Positions 1-7,872 of a DNA stretch of 38,719 bases are shown here, piece by piece. Both the position numbers and the translations under genes were made by a program. This DNA comes from a virus: IMG/VR virus record IMGVR_UViG_3300027413_000017, positions 1 to 38,719 of that record; one strand, 5' to 3'. Numbering within the stretch: the first letter of the stretch is position 1; the number at the start of each line of letters is the position of its first letter. The notes beneath the pieces are model-generated. The model was not told the DNA's origin, searched no databases, and saw nothing but the letters and a program-made list of their open reading frames with translations.

Positions 1-401
1 GGCACTGTGATTTTGTAAAACCCAATTCCCACAGTAAAATTCCAGTCAATTACAGAGTTGGGAAGTGGACTTAAAATAATGATAGCGGGCATTTCAAGTT
101 TGACATTAAAACCCTCTACCCCATCAATTGCCGGCTCCCACACTCCTACTTCGCCCTCGCCCCCATCCACCATTGCGTTTTGTGGCAGGCTAACCGTTAC
201 AGCCGCATCGCCATTTCGCCACGCAAATGTTTGCCAAGACCCCACGCCTTGGCTAGAGGTTTCAAAGCTAATTTGCACGTAATCTTCTGCCGTTGATCCA
301 GACGGAAGCGGCGTGCCATCGGCTCGACGGGTGTAACTTCTCAGAATGTTAGTTTGATTGCCGCTGACAACTTCCAATCGAACTGGATTTATGTTGCTCA
401 T
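1..401 (-). CDS. Unknown protein, cut by the window edge
   Basis: An open frame of 133 codons runs from the ATG at 401 to the left edge without a stop, so the C-terminus lies outside. It begins MSNINPVRLEVVSG. The ATG shares one base with the stop of the preceding gene (TAATG), and GAGGG sits just upstream, so translation is coupled. The chain is rich in alternating hydrophobic/polar residues with many G, V and T and no Cys, which suggests a beta-sandwich fold. Its place after the terminase and a KTSC-like gene suggests a head or neck structural role, but I recognise no family. Confidence 0.75.
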   Translation of the reverse strand, partial: MSNINPVRLEVVSGNQTNILRSYTRRADGTPLPSGSTAEDYVQISFETSSQGVGSWQTFAWRNGDAAVTVSLPQNAMVDGGEGEVGVWEPAIDGVEGFNVKLEMPAIIILSPLPNSVIDWNFTVGIGFYKITV

Positions 402-1519
402 TACTTCCCTCTGTTAGGCCGTGATTTTTTTCCGCGATTTGGCCGCAACGTCCGGCCGTGTCCTCTTAAATCTTGTGGAAGCGAGCTGCCGACGTAACGG
501 CGCCTGCCACTGCCAGGCTCCACAACGTTACGCGATCGAAAGCCTTGCTTTGTTGCTCTTCTGTGTACATAAACTGCTGGATCGCCGTCAGGTCCATCAA
601 TAACTGCTCCAGCTACCAGCGAATATCGATGCTGCGTCCCAAACACTGTATGGCGAACTCGCAACCGATCCCATACCGCTCCTCCAGCACTTGCGGAGGT
701 GATCATGGATTTAAACTTTCCAATCGGGACATCGTAATACGCGTAAAGCGAACCGGCCGAGTCAGTCTTGCCCATGACCGTGCTTCCCAACGTTCCTGCC
801 ACCGTAGGTATGCCGCCCTCTGAGTAATACCCACTAACTGAATCAGGATTTATTGCCGGCGCCTTGTAGCACACATACAAAACGCTAATTGAATAATCAT
901 ATTGAAACGAAAACACATTACTTGAGGATGGCGTGAAGTATTTTTTGCTTAGCCGACCGCTATCATCCTCGCCTCGCCTAATTGCTCTGCGACGACTTTC
1001 TTGAAAGTCGGAATGCCGATGTTGCCGTCTTCGATCCCGATCCGAACGCACTTCATCGTCGTCATCATCTGGCCGAACAATGTAGCCTTTTTCTCGCCAC
1101 GCTCGCTTTGCACCCTGCTCCATTTTCTTTGGATTTGACTGATTTTCGACGTAATCACGAATTAAATCTGCGGTTGTCTCGATGTCCTCATTTGACATTC
1201 CTGCCTTTTTTGTGCCTAGCAAGCTTTTAAATACGTTTTTTGCTTTAACAAATCCGCCAAATGCCGCGGTCAATGCTGCCTTTGTATTCGCGTTCGAACG
1301 TCTGGCTGTGTTGCGGTTGTCGTTCCGCCAATTGGCGACTTGGCTTTGATTTGTTGCATCTCTGTAGTTACGTATGCGACGATCCAAAGCTGTGCGGCTC
1401 ATTTGCCCTTTCTCGTGAGCAGCAAGGCCGGCCTCTAAATCCATCGCAACACGCCTTGTGGCTGGATTGCGCATGGCTTCGGCAAGATTAAAACTGTCGC
1501 TTGGCATATTGCTTTTCAC
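401..1519 (-). CDS. KTSC-domain-like structural-operon protein
   Basis: 372 aa. Residues 1-190 are charged and Arg/Asp-rich with a run of five Asp near 151-155, probably partly disordered. Residues about 198-303 resemble a KTSC domain: SSNVFSFQYDY, then LYVCYK, then LYAYYDVPIGKFKSMITSASAGG, but about 35 residues are inserted between the second and third strands. The tail is very basic and ends in two copies of RPNRGK. KTSC domains are small and often found in phage proteins; their role is not well known. The start is uncertain: GTG at 1519 or ATG at 1507 (MPSDSFN); neither has a good Shine-Dalgarno. The stop is joined to the next gene as TAATG. Confidence 0.65.
   Translation of the reverse strand: MKSNMPSDSFNLAEAMRNPATRRVAMDLEAGLAAHEKGQMSRTALDRRIRNYRDATNQSQVANWRNDNRNTARRSNANTKAALTAAFGGFVKAKNVFKSLLGTKKAGMSNEDIETTADLIRDYVENQSNPKKMEQGAKRAWREKGYIVRPDDDDDEVRSDRDRRRQHRHSDFQESRRRAIRRGEDDSGRLSKKYFTPSSSNVFSFQYDYSISVLYVCYKAPAINPDSVSGYYSEGGIPTVAGTLGSTVMGKTDSAGSLYAYYDVPIGKFKSMITSASAGGAVWDRLRVRHTVFGTQHRYSLVAGAVIDGPDGDPAVYVHRRATKQGFRSRNVVEPGSGRRRYVGSSLPQDLRGHGRTLRPNRGKKSRPNRGK
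1325..1338. repeat. Near-copy of iterated palindrome (13 of 14 bases)
   Basis: CCGCCAATTGGCGA, one base from the perfect 14-mer found elsewhere; the inner 12-bp palindrome CGCCAATTGGCG is intact. It lies in the KTSC-like gene, where it encodes VANWRN, a different reading frame from other copies. Confidence 0.7.
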
Positions 1520-1611
1520 ACAAAAAGAATTGGATCACCGAATCGTACCCCTGCACGCTCGTTTTTGCCATAAAAAACTACAGGGTCAGGTAAAAATGAG
1601 GTATTTGAATA

Positions 1612-2013
1612 CTATTTGTCAAATTGCCACATATCCTCGCCGGTTTCCTCATCGCCGTACATTGAAACAAAGCGCGGAGTTTGCGCGCCCATGTGTGCTC
1701 CAATAATGTTAAATTCAAAGTATTCACGAACGTCCTCTGCCGGCATTCCGTCCTTTTCTAGCTTTTGCCATATTAGTTCGCTGCAATAAATCACGACCGG
1801 AGGCAGAATGTTTGATTCGTGAATGCCCACAATGGCCTCATCTAAGTTGCTCAGAATGATCATCGTGTAGTACATGCCGCCACCCTTCTGGCCGCGTTCA
1901 ATGACATATTCGTATGTAGCCAACGTAAATTGCAATCTGCTGGCGTCCTCTTTCGTAATTAATCCCATCGGAGTGTCAATTACGGTCTTCGGTGACTCTA
2001 AAAACTCAACCAT
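1612..2013 (-). CDS. Unknown 133-aa protein
   Basis: Starts MVEFLESPKTVIDTP, with AAGGA seven bases upstream of the ATG. Soluble, acidic at the C-terminus, with a GGGMYYTMI segment in the middle. No recognised domain. It sits in the packaging operon between the terminase and the KTSC-like gene, with a 92-bp gap downstream in which I see no further gene. A morphogenesis or accessory role is inferred only from position. Confidence 0.7.
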   Translation of the reverse strand: MVEFLESPKTVIDTPMGLITKEDASRLQFTLATYEYVIERGQKGGGMYYTMIILSNLDEAIVGIHESNILPPVVIYCSELIWQKLEKDGMPAEDVREYFEFNIIGAHMGAQTPRFVSMYGDEETGEDMWQFDK

Positions 2014-2023
2014 TTTGTGTTCC

Positions 2024-2254
2024 TTATAATGGATTTTGAACTGCTTCGGTTGGCAGTGACGCTAGTAATTCCATGTCCCAATACCCAATTGGTATTTCAA
2101 GTTTATCGGGATCGCACTCAGCAAACAGCCATCCTCGTGTAAAATGCGAACAGCAAAGGACTTCTAAGTAATACCCCTTTACCGGCAACCCAAATCCGTT
2201 GAATTCGCCCTCTGCAATTACCACTTGGACAATATACAGGCTGTCAAACAACAT
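2024..2254 (-). CDS. Unknown 76-aa protein overlapping terL
   Basis: The start is fixed at 2254 (MLFDSLY) by a very strong AGGAGG six bases upstream, rather than at an in-frame ATG eight codons earlier. It overlaps the last 11 bases of the large terminase gene, so it is probably translationally coupled. Composition is mixed, with a hydrophobic N-terminal strand and a CC pair near the middle; no transmembrane helix is convincing. No family recognised. Confidence 0.7.
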   Translation of the reverse strand: MLFDSLYIVQVVIAEGEFNGFGLPVKGYYLEVLCCSHFTRGWLFAECDPDKLEIPIGYWDMELLASLPTEAVQNPL

Positions 2255-3764
2255 GCGAACCTCCTCTTGCACTATCATCTAACCCCCGTTTCAACCGCTC
2301 GGGCGAATTGGCTGGTTTGTTTTTTGCCGCATTGCCCAGCTCACTTAGTTGTTGCAGCCGGCTGTCCTCCGCCATTTGCAAGATTCTAGCGGCATGACTT
2401 TGCAATTGATTGACCTTTTGCAATTCCGGAGAAACCCTGCTGCTCGATCGCTGGGCAAGTTTATTGAATGCTCCTGACGCGGCATCAACTTGGTCGTCGT
2501 GCCTGCTTTCTGGAAATGACGACAATTCGCCAAGAAAGCGTTCGTTCCATTTGCCCCTAACCAAATAAATGTTTTCATTTTCCGCCATTGCGGATAGTGG
2601 CTGGGCGCGGACAACTTTGGCTTGATTGGGCAGCATAACGCCTTGAACCTTTCGCTTTCCCGATCCGGCTACTTTGTCTCTGTAAACGGGGTACCCCGCT
2701 AGCCATGTAACGTTTTGATCCATCTGCTCTTTTCCACCACTGCCTGGCTCTTGCTCGACGTAAATTACGACCTCATTGTTGTATTTTTCGGCATCCACGG
2801 CAGCTGTGCGTTTCATGATGTCACGACGCTCCTTTGCTGACCACTGCCCCCGAACAATCGATTCAATGATAAATCTTCCGGACGCGTCTCTGCACATCAA
2901 CAAGCCGACTGAAAAGTCTCCACTGCCTGGCGTGCTCGCCTGATCCCAGTACCGCACCCGAGTTCCAAGTCTTGGCACCTGAATGGCGTCAATGAATTGG
3001 AAATCTGATCGATTAAACATAAGCCCTGAAAGATCGATAAAGTTTCCCTCGATCTCCTGCTGGGCAAACTCCTCGGAATACTCGGCACGCAATCGGTCGG
3101 CGTACCCATCGGGCAAAAACGGGTTTTCATAGCTTGCTGCGCGAATGATCTCTGTGTTGTCGCGCGTCATGTAGGTTTGTCCGGAAATTTGCACTAGCCT
3201 CGCCGGATCGATCTGCAATTGCTCGTACTCATCCACCAGCTGGTAAAAAAGACTGAACGTCCAATGGTGGATACCGCGGGGTGTCATTGTCAAAAACACC
3301 TGATTTGCAGCGTTTTTTATCCTCAACGTAGCAATGCCGATGTCAAAAACGTCTCGGCTCATGATCGAAGCTTCGTCAAGCCACAATCCAGCCTTATTTG
3401 GACCCCTGAGCTTTTCCGGCGCCTCGCCGGATCGCATAATCAGGTTGGCCTCGCCCCCATCCTGCGTTTTAAACCAAACCCGAGCATACGGACTGCGGAC
3501 GTACCTGATCAATTTCTTGTAATGTCGGCATATTTCAATGAACGTTGGCAGCGTCGTGTCCAAAATAATGCCGGAATCTGGGCTGACACTCATCCAAGGC
3601 TCGCCATTTTTGGCCTGAGTGAGGATTTTCACGGCTCCAGAGAAGGTTTTTCCCACTCCACGGCCGCCTAAAAGGGCACTAATGTTGGCAGAACTGCTTA
3701 CAAAGTCCGCCTGCTTCTGATGAAGCAGCAAAGAACGCACCTTTTTTGTCGTTTTTGAGTGCAT
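2244..3764 (-). CDS. terL: Phage terminase large subunit (ATPase/nuclease)
   Basis: 506 aa, normal length for the family. It is the packaging motor that pumps DNA into the prohead and cuts it. ATPase motifs: Walker A GGRGVGKT at 33-40, Walker B LWLDEAS at 127-133 and coupling motif LTMTPRG at 158-164. Nuclease motifs: RYWDQAST with Asp274, the YVEQEPGSGGK strand around Glu337, and HDDQVDA at 422-428 supplying the later acidic residues. The start has GGAG five bases upstream and lies immediately after the stop of the preceding glycosyltransferase. The C-terminal 60 residues are a basic, low-complexity tail. Confidence 0.95.
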   Translation of the reverse strand: MHSKTTKKVRSLLLHQKQADFVSSSANISALLGGRGVGKTFSGAVKILTQAKNGEPWMSVSPDSGIILDTTLPTFIEICRHYKKLIRYVRSPYARVWFKTQDGGEANLIMRSGEAPEKLRGPNKAGLWLDEASIMSRDVFDIGIATLRIKNAANQVFLTMTPRGIHHWTFSLFYQLVDEYEQLQIDPARLVQISGQTYMTRDNTEIIRAASYENPFLPDGYADRLRAEYSEEFAQQEIEGNFIDLSGLMFNRSDFQFIDAIQVPRLGTRVRYWDQASTPGSGDFSVGLLMCRDASGRFIIESIVRGQWSAKERRDIMKRTAAVDAEKYNNEVVIYVEQEPGSGGKEQMDQNVTWLAGYPVYRDKVAGSGKRKVQGVMLPNQAKVVRAQPLSAMAENENIYLVRGKWNERFLGELSSFPESRHDDQVDAASGAFNKLAQRSSSRVSPELQKVNQLQSHAARILQMAEDSRLQQLSELGNAAKNKPANSPERLKRGLDDSARGGSHVV

Positions 3765-4760
3765 TTACACTCCAGATTCAGTCAAATTTGGTATTTTTTC
3801 GGCCAATTTTTGGGCTAAAACAGGCATTTCTAGAGCCTCAGCCAGCGATTTTAGCCTACAAAAGTACGTATGATGCTGCAAAACCCATTGTTTTTGGGCA
3901 ATTTGGACAGCTAAACGGTTCATTTCGTGCTCTAAAAGGTTAAAACACAGCTCTGCAACGGCAATTCCATCGCTTCCGATCGGCACACTGGGCATCATTT
4001 GCCCTAAAAACGGCACTTTGTCATGCACAGCGGCCACTCCAGCTAGCGGAAGCTTAAAAACACGCTCTGGAACGTCAATTCCAAGCAGTTGCGTGTGCGG
4101 TTCGCTAGGACAAAAGCCGACTCGGCCCGAATTAAGGTAGGTATTGCCCTGACCAAATGGAATAGTCTTGCTTCGGCCCCACCCAGCTGCCGATAACTTT
4201 ACATCTGGGTCAATTGATGTAAGCCGACTAAGAATTGCGTTGATCGCCGGCCGTTTGTAGGGCCAATCGCCTCCCAGAAACACAACATCGTTTCTGCGAC
4301 CTTTCTGCTGGTCATAATATGCGACCGAATCGCCCGCTGGCATAAAACTTTGCCACTTTCTGTCCCATTTGCTCCACAAATCTGCGTGAATATCCCATCC
4401 GTAGCCCCAAATCACCTCCGGATTGACAATGGCAGCCATTTTTCGGTCAAGATTTGTCGGATCAAGGCTCGGCCGGCCCTCAATTCCCTTCAAATCGTCA
4501 AGTTTATCGACAAACGGCTGGGCATGCAGTGCATATCGACAGCCAGGCAACCGCCGAAAAGACGACATATCCTCGCCGAACAGCTGCAATCTTGAATGCG
4601 ACAGCGAACCGATGTAAAGCTCGATCCCGTCCGACTCTTTTAGATCAATATGCTGCGTGGTAACAACCGTTACGCCCGCAGCCTCTAGTGCATTGATAAT
4701 GCCATAAAGAATAAACTTAAAGGCACCCCCCATAATTGGTTTTTGAACTGCTACTTTCAT
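3765..4760 (-). CDS. GT-B type glycosyltransferase inside the terminase operon
   Basis: 331 aa from the ATG at 4760 (MKVAVQKPIMGGAFK). AAGGA lies five bases upstream of this ATG; an adjacent ATG at 4763 and a longer open frame to 4811 have worse spacing. The C-terminal half carries features of Glyco_trans_1_2/CgeB-like enzymes: FLGGDWPYKR near the interdomain hinge, an N-x-YLNSGRVGF strand, and IDVPERVFKLPLAG, the nucleotide-sugar-binding R-x-F-[EK] region. It probably moves a sugar from an NDP-sugar to an unknown acceptor in the cytoplasm. It lies between the small and large terminase genes, which is unusual; acceptors could be virion protein, DNA or host glycan. Confidence 0.75.
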   Translation of the reverse strand: MKVAVQKPIMGGAFKFILYGIINALEAAGVTVVTTQHIDLKESDGIELYIGSLSHSRLQLFGEDMSSFRRLPGCRYALHAQPFVDKLDDLKGIEGRPSLDPTNLDRKMAAIVNPEVIWGYGWDIHADLWSKWDRKWQSFMPAGDSVAYYDQQKGRRNDVVFLGGDWPYKRPAINAILSRLTSIDPDVKLSAAGWGRSKTIPFGQGNTYLNSGRVGFCPSEPHTQLLGIDVPERVFKLPLAGVAAVHDKVPFLGQMMPSVPIGSDGIAVAELCFNLLEHEMNRLAVQIAQKQWVLQHHTYFCRLKSLAEALEMPVLAQKLAEKIPNLTESGV

Positions 4761-4784
4761 CATGTTCCTTAAAAAAACGAGCCA

Positions 4785-4820
4785 CATATTACAGTAGAAA
4801 AGTGACGGCATATTACAGTA
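4785..4820 (-). repeat. Two 12-bp direct repeats upstream of the glycosyltransferase
   Basis: TACTGTAATATG (minus-strand reading) occurs at 4796-4785 and 4820-4809, 24 bp apart, in the leader between terS and the glycosyltransferase. Each contains a -10-like TAATAT. They could be tandem promoters or a binding site for a regulator; no good -35 is visible. Confidence 0.4.
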
Positions 4821-4869
4821 CCCATGCCGACGTTTCAGGCGAGTTGCGATACATATGGAAGAGGCTGCG

Positions 4870-5469
4870 CTACCCCTCCCCGTCCCCCTTTACAGCGTTT
4901 ATAGCCAAAAATGATTGAGCGTCCTGCATTTGATCAATGTCATCCGAACTTGTTGCAACCACGGCAATGATTGGAACGTCATCCACAGCACCGTCATCAG
5001 TGTTAATCTTGTCAAGGCCGAGAAGTTTGCTCCGCTCGCGAATTACGCTCAAAATTACGTTAAGAAATTGAGCATTTCCCCGATTCCTACTCTTCTTCAC
5101 GGTCCAATTAAAGGTCGCACTGACTGCACCGCCCTTACCCAAAGCCTTTTTTACAGCCTTTCGGCCAGCTGAAGTCATATCCTTGAAATCAAGAACCTCC
5201 TGATTCTCCTCGCACTGGCTACTTTCCCATGCCGACCAAGCCTGCTGCTCCAGCATGTCCAATCTCGCCAATTGGCGGGAAACATGCTCACTCCACTCAA
5301 CTTCCCCAGCTTCACGCCAAGCAGCCTGTATGAATTGCACATCCTCTTTGACGTTTGACAGAGGCGCGCCGATTATTTTTGCAATTGAGGACAACGGATT
5401 GCCCTGAATGTAAAGCCGGCGCACCAAATCTCTACGCTTGTAAATGTCCAAAACCGTATTTGCACCCAC
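4870..5469 (-). CDS. terS: Terminase small subunit (probable)
   Basis: 199 aa starting at a GTG (VGANTVLDIYKRR) that has AAGGAGG four bases upstream; a longer open frame to 5532 would read through the palindrome described at 5484-5512 and lacks such a site. Residues about 13-48 form a helix-turn-helix (DLVRRLYIQGNPLSSIAKII...), as in small terminases that recognise pac/cos DNA. The middle is helical and charged, suited to oligomerisation; the C-terminus is acidic. Position two genes before terL supports the call. The alternative is a transcription regulator. Confidence 0.7.
   Translation of the reverse strand: MGANTVLDIYKRRDLVRRLYIQGNPLSSIAKIIGAPLSNVKEDVQFIQAAWREAGEVEWSEHVSRQLARLDMLEQQAWSAWESSQCEENQEVLDFKDMTSAGRKAVKKALGKGGAVSATFNWTVKKSRNRGNAQFLNVILSVIRERSKLLGLDKINTDDGAVDDVPIIAVVATSSDDIDQMQDAQSFLAINAVKGDGEG
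5265..5278. repeat. Near-copy of iterated palindrome (13 of 14 bases)
   Basis: TCGCCAATTGGCGG inside terS, encoding RQLA. The inner 12 bp are perfect. Confidence 0.7.
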
Positions 5470-5483
5470 AATCCCTCCTTTGT

Positions 5484-5512
5484 GACACGTTAGGTCAATG
5501 ACCAAACGTGTC
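5484..5512. promoter_or_regulatory. 29-bp inverted repeat upstream of terS (operator candidate)
   Basis: Left arm GACACGTTAGGTCA (5484-5497) and right arm TGACCAAACGTGTC (5499-5512) are reverse complements with one mismatch around a single central base. It fills the 59-bp gap between the thermonuclease stop and the terS ribosome binding site. The right-arm 14-mer GACCAAACGTGTCA recurs at 16217-16230. It could be an operator, a packaging-recognition site (pac/cos-like, beside terS) or an RNA hairpin. Confidence 0.55.
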
Positions 5513-5528
5513 AAAGTGACTCCCTTGG

Positions 5529-5969
5529 TCATCGGCCGTGTTGCATAAGCTTGTCATCGGCCGAAACGCCGATATAAACCGGAGCACCGCTCTTTAAAAG
5601 AAACTTTGAAAGCGATTCCTTGCTTAAAACATAACCGTCGGCGTCTAAAAACACACGAAAAACATCACCTAAAAGCCGACCAAAACTGTCGTGACGCTCA
5701 CGATCGCCAGTATTGACCTCCAAACGCTGAGTTTCCTCCTCTACAGCGTAATGCACAAACGCATAAGTAAGCTTTTTGAAACGACTGCCCTCCTTGGCCG
5801 TAGCCTTGCGGCGGACCTCTGGGCAATTAACGCCCAAAAGACGCACGCGACGCTCCACAAACACGCCAAGGCCAACCGAAATTTGCAAATCTAACGTGTC
5901 GCCGTCAAGAACGCCTAGCTCATGCCGACTTAACGCACTCGGCAAAACCGGATAGCAACGATTTTTCAT
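5529..5969 (-). CDS. Staphylococcal-nuclease-like (thermonuclease) protein
   Basis: 146 aa. Matches the SNase fold: VLDGDTLDLQI at 20-30 (the family's first metal-binding Asp segment), RVRLLGVNCPE at 41-51, and DSFGR at 94-98 (family Arg of the D-x-Y-G-R-x-L motif). In the G-[IV]-D-x-P-E motif the Asp is replaced by Asn48, while Glu51 is kept, so activity may be changed. These enzymes cut DNA or RNA in a Ca-dependent way. No signal peptide is evident, so it probably acts in the cytoplasm, perhaps on host DNA. The ribosome binding site is weak. Confidence 0.8.
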   Translation of the reverse strand: MKNRCYPVLPSALSRHELGVLDGDTLDLQISVGLGVFVERRVRLLGVNCPEVRRKATAKEGSRFKKLTYAFVHYAVEEETQRLEVNTGDRERHDSFGRLLGDVFRVFLDADGYVLSKESLSKFLLKSGAPVYIGVSADDKLMQHGR

Positions 5970-6067
5970 TTGAAACCCAATTTAAACGCCGAAATTTACA
6001 AAAAATATATGGGAAAGCCGAATTAAACCTGCCTGGGAGAAATCCATTTTTACCAGGCAAGCAGTTT

Positions 6068-6081
6068 CCGCCATCTGGCGG
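6068..6081. repeat. Iterated palindrome, centre variant
   Basis: CCGCCATCTGGCGG: both 6-bp arms match the iterated palindrome, with TC instead of AT at the centre. It has the same flanks as other copies (TTT before, GATC after). It lies in the 113-bp gap between 5970 and 6082, which also holds a 7-bp-stem hairpin (TGCCTGG/CCAGGCA around 6028-6058) and no gene I can support. Confidence 0.6.
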
Positions 6082-6082
6082 A

Positions 6083-6292
6083 TCATTCGGCAGCCTCTTC
6101 CTGCTCCTGTAAAGCCTTTTCCGTGGCATCACACCACTCCTCCGCCTCGTGGAGCAAGTGTACGTTGCTTTGACGCATCATCATGCCGATCTGGTCAGAG
6201 CTGTACTTGGCAAACAAGCGAGGGTAAAGGCTCTGGTTGCCTATAACACGCATCAAAAGGGCATCGCGGTCGGTAATTCGTCTACTGCTCAT
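6083..6292 (-). CDS. Unknown 69-aa protein
   Basis: MSSRRITDRDALLMRVIG..., predicted mostly helical and ending in a Glu/Gln-rich coiled-coil-like tail. It overlaps the end of the 456-aa upstream gene by 11 bases, indicating coupled translation. No family recognised. An overlapping 70-aa frame at 5920-6132 is judged a shadow. Confidence 0.65.
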   Translation of the reverse strand: MSSRRITDRDALLMRVIGNQSLYPRLFAKYSSDQIGMMMRQSNVHLLHEAEEWCDATEKALQEQEEAAE

Positions 6293-7652
6293 TTAAAGCC
6301 TCCTGTGGACTGTGACGGACGGCTGACAGCATCTCCTCAATTAAAGCCGACTTGCTACGCCGACTTATGCCGACCTGCGGGACAAGAGGCATTGTGACTG
6401 CCGCTTCAAGAATCTCCTTCTTAGAGCATTTTACCAAAGCCTTTTCAAGAGAAACCAAATCAGTTCCGAAAAATTGGATGTGATTCAGAGCAGTTCCCCC
6501 GCCACCCGCCGCCGGCTCGCTGCTGATTTTTGGGTCGGCCGATCCCCCCGATGGTGGGGGTACCTCGCTCGGGGGGGTACCCTGCTGGTGGGGGGTGGGG
6601 GTTCGTGCTGCGTCCGCGATCGCTCCGACAATCTCGACCGATGCGCTTGGCCATCGATCCAAAAGCCTGCCCGCAATTTCCGCAGCTGACATCTCGGGCG
6701 ATTCCGCCGCGATCGCGATAACATCGCCGGCAAGCGTGCCCGTCAGGGATTGAACCGCCGGTCTACCCCGATCGATAGCAGTGTGGGCGTCGATCGGTGA
6801 CGCGCCGGCCTCGACTCGATCGCTGGGTGATGCCGGCCGAGCCAGCTGCTGTCGTATGATCGTAACCTCTTCCACGGTTAGCTGTTTCATTCGAGCCACT
6901 TGCTCAACCGTCATACCGTCCATGGCAAGTAATTCGTGGATCGGTTCCGGTGCGATCGCCGGCACCACGGGAGCAGCTGCGGCCGCCGATCGGCTCCGAG
7001 GATCGGCAGCAAAGAACCGCGGATCGAGATCGACGGCCCGCCGGCTTTCCCATTCGCGAGCGTCACCAGCTGCGTGGCGCGCAACCTCAGGGCTGACCCA
7101 CGTTGTCGGGTTGTAGTGCTTGCCTGGCGCCGCGATCTCTTCGAGTACCTTGTCGATGTCGGCCGACCCGTCAGGACGCACCCAGCCATATATTGACGCG
7201 ATTTGATTGTGAGAGATATTTTGTTCACGCGTCAGCACGTCGATCGATTCCGCTAAACGATAGGTTCGCGGCTTTGTCGCTTCCATGACTCGACGCCAAG
7301 AGTCCCAGCAGCTCGCCGCGTCGGGCCGCGATCGATAGGTATACTGCCCCGAGGAGCTTCCAGCCACGGCAGCTGCCCATTCCACCCAGACGCGTGCGAA
7401 ATCATCGACAGCCAGACAAAGCCGGTAAGCAGCTGGATCAACCTGCTCTTCGCCGACCAACTCAACTAGCGAATTAATACGGTTCACCAGCTCAGAGGAA
7501 ACGTAACGAACGCCGGTTTCATCGAATAAATCCGGATCAATCACCGCATCAGCTGGCGCCCCATCGATCGCGGCCGGCAAGACAGCCGCCCACGCGATCC
7601 GCACCGCCTCCACATCATCGACCGCCAGCAACACAGAAGCCAATTCAAGCAT
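6282..7652 (-). CDS. Large helical protein with DNA-binding-like segments, first gene of the leftward operon
   Basis: 456 aa, good AAGGGG seven bases before the ATG. Residues 1-190 are helical and acidic. NISHNQIASIYGWV (about 145-158) looks like a helix-turn-helix, and a second HTH-like stretch is MTVEQVARMKQLTVEEVTII (about 246-265). A low-complexity Pro/Gly/Ser linker (about 355-390) precedes a C-terminal SKKEILEAAVT...GISRRSKSALIEEML (about 408-441), reminiscent of SAP/HeH nucleic-acid-binding helices. Base composition is clearly more GC-rich than the structural genes. Role unknown; a regulator or DNA-packaging helper is possible from position. It is divergently oriented to the plus-strand cluster. 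Confidence 0.7.
   Translation of the reverse strand: MLELASVLLAVDDVEAVRIAWAAVLPAAIDGAPADAVIDPDLFDETGVRYVSSELVNRINSLVELVGEEQVDPAAYRLCLAVDDFARVWVEWAAAVAGSSSGQYTYRSRPDAASCWDSWRRVMEATKPRTYRLAESIDVLTREQNISHNQIASIYGWVRPDGSADIDKVLEEIAAPGKHYNPTTWVSPEVARHAAGDAREWESRRAVDLDPRFFAADPRSRSAAAAAPVVPAIAPEPIHELLAMDGMTVEQVARMKQLTVEEVTIIRQQLARPASPSDRVEAGASPIDAHTAIDRGRPAVQSLTGTLAGDVIAIAAESPEMSAAEIAGRLLDRWPSASVEIVGAIADAARTPTPHQQGTPPSEVPPPSGGSADPKISSEPAAGGGGTALNHIQFFGTDLVSLEKALVKCSKKEILEAAVTMPLVPQVGISRRSKSALIEEMLSAVRHSPQEALNEQ
6556..6601 (+). other. G-run cluster (possible long-loop G-quadruplex)
   Basis: Four G tracts of 5, 7, 6 and 5 bases at 6556-6560, 6571-6577, 6590-6595 and 6597-6601. On the coding (minus) strand these are C runs encoding the Pro-rich linker of the 456-aa protein. 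Two copies of GGGGGTACC occur here. Loops of 10 and 12 bases make a quadruplex possible but not canonical. Confidence 0.4.
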
Positions 7653-7689
7653 ATCAAACCCCTTAATTCATTGAGTAAACCCGCAGCGT

Positions 7690-7703
7690 CCGCCAATTGG
7701 CGG
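7690..7703. repeat. Iterated palindrome, perfect intergenic copy
   Basis: CCGCCAATTGGCGG in the divergent region between the leftward 456-aa gene and the first rightward gene. Confidence 0.75.
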
Positions 7704-7790
7704 AGCACGTCCAGACCCCAGAGCCGGCGTTGATGGATCAGGTCGGCTAGTTACTTCCGAAAATCCCGCGTTATTCGGTGTTTTTTTCGC

Positions 7791-7819
7791 TTGCCTTGGT
7801 TCGGCCGAGTCGATACATT
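7791..7819 (+). promoter_or_regulatory. Putative sigma70-type promoter for the rightward cluster
   Basis: TTGCCT (7791-7796), 17-bp spacer, TACATT (7814-7819), in the 220-bp divergent region 7653-7872, about 54 bases before the first plus-strand ATG. The match is moderate. The same region holds one iterated palindrome and a short GGTACATACC inverted repeat (about 7830). Confidence 0.35.
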
Positions 7820-7872
7820 GAGGGTGTTGGTACATACCGACTAAACAATAACCCCAGTTGAAAGGCTAAACG

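Noticed and set aside
3219-3671. 150-aa plus-strand open frame opposite terL
   Set aside because: Lies opposite conserved terminase motifs; no ribosome binding site; shadow.
4785-4820. LexA-type SOS box
   Set aside because: TACTGTA half-sites are present but in direct, not inverted, orientation and with wrong spacing.
5920-6132. 70-aa minus-strand open frame
   Set aside because: Overlaps the start of the thermonuclease and the end of the 69-aa gene, no ribosome binding site, composition like translated non-coding DNA.
6460-7288. Several 60-111-aa frames on both strands in the 456-aa gene
   Set aside because: High GC content lengthens random frames; the 456-aa frame has the good ribosome binding site and the coupled neighbour.
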